Under the pieces are notes generated by a model. That model had not been told where the DNA came from and did not search any database. It was given only the letters and a program-made list of their open reading frames with translations. A DNA stretch of 19,886 bases from Actinomycetes bacterium. Lineage in GTDB: Bacteria > Actinomycetota > Actinomycetes > Actinomycetales > Microbacteriaceae. The position numbers and the translations under genes are program-made. Where the stretch lies: the NCBI GenBank assembly GCA_023432005.1, contig JAEYVF010000106.1, positions 1 through 19,886 of the forward strand, read 5' to 3'. The stretch's first letter is position 1. The number at the start of each line of letters is the position of its first letter. Below are positions 19,659 to 19,886 of this stretch, piece by piece.

Positions 19659-19886
19659 TCAGCGACGGCCCGAGAAGCGGATGCGGATGGCGCGGTACGC
19701 GACCCCGACGGCCAGCACCGCGGCGCCCACCGCGATCGACACGGGAGGCAGCGTTGCGACGAGCAGGACGCATCCCATCGCCCCGGCGACGGCGAGGGCG
19801 CGCGGATACCGCCGGTGCGGGGCATCCTGCGTGAGCGCCGAGGCGTTCGCGACGAGGTAGTAGAGCAGCACGCCGAAGCTCGAGAA
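19659..19886 (-). CDS. APC-type amino acid permease, C-terminal fragment (cut by window edge)
   Basis: The last 75 residues of a membrane transporter whose frame runs without a stop to the window end. The segment FSSFGVLLYYLVANASALTQ and a following cluster PHRRYP are typical of the late helices of APC-superfamily amino acid permeases. Two more helices follow (about GAMGCVLLVATLPP and SIAVGAAVLAVGVAYRAI), and the protein ends in a basic IRIRFSGRR tail. It lies upstream of the TMEM175 gene on the same strand with a 40-nt gap. Substrate unknown. Confidence 0.75.
   Translation of the reverse strand, partial: FSSFGVLLYYLVANASALTQDAPHRRYPRALAVAGAMGCVLLVATLPPVSIAVGAAVLAVGVAYRAIRIRFSGRR

Overview
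The window comes from a high-GC actinobacterium, most likely a member of the Microbacteriaceae. The evidence is the strong GC bias, GTG and TTG starts, the recurrent gcatcc/ggatgc words inside genes, an arsenate reductase of the actinobacterial MGCGDxCP type, and many genes whose start codon lies 6-7 nt after a TANNNT-like -10 box (leaderless transcription). No phage, IS element or CRISPR array is visible. The genes look chromosomal and are densely packed; no gap without a gene exceeds about 140 nt.

Left part (1-3900): a C-rich repeat, a cytochrome P450 (minus) divergent from a secreted lipoprotein, a palindromic intergenic repeat, a MarR regulator (minus) divergent from a nucleoside hydrolase, and a tRNA-Gln(TTG). 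Next (3905-6578) is an arsenic cluster: arsR (minus) faces arsO-like flavoprotein, arsC and arsN1, which are joined by 4-nt GTGA overlaps. A perfect 12-bp inverted repeat lies in the divergent promoter. No arsenite efflux permease is present in the window.

Centre (6600-12982): an OhrR/MarR-type regulator is divergent from an ECF41 (SigJ-type) sigma factor with a SnoaL-like C-terminal domain. Downstream are three alpha/beta hydrolases (two Ser, one Asp nucleophile), a strong bidirectional terminator, and on the opposite strand two paralogous NmrA-like NAD(P)-binding proteins flanking a small GNAT protein. The three transcription units (hydrolases, paralog 1, paralog 2+GNAT) each carry the same promoter signature, CGTCACA-N16-TGTC, very close to the consensus reported for ECF41 sigma factors. 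I read this as a complete local ECF41 regulon: a redox-type repressor, a sigma factor, and its target enzymes. This is the most interesting system in the window.

Right part (13086-19886): a YbdK-type carboxylate-amine ligase, a group A FAD monooxygenase, an MFS transporter, a PadR regulator coupled to an ABC1/UbiB-family kinase-like membrane protein, and on the minus strand a TMEM175-family membrane protein and the C-terminus of an APC-type permease cut by the window edge.
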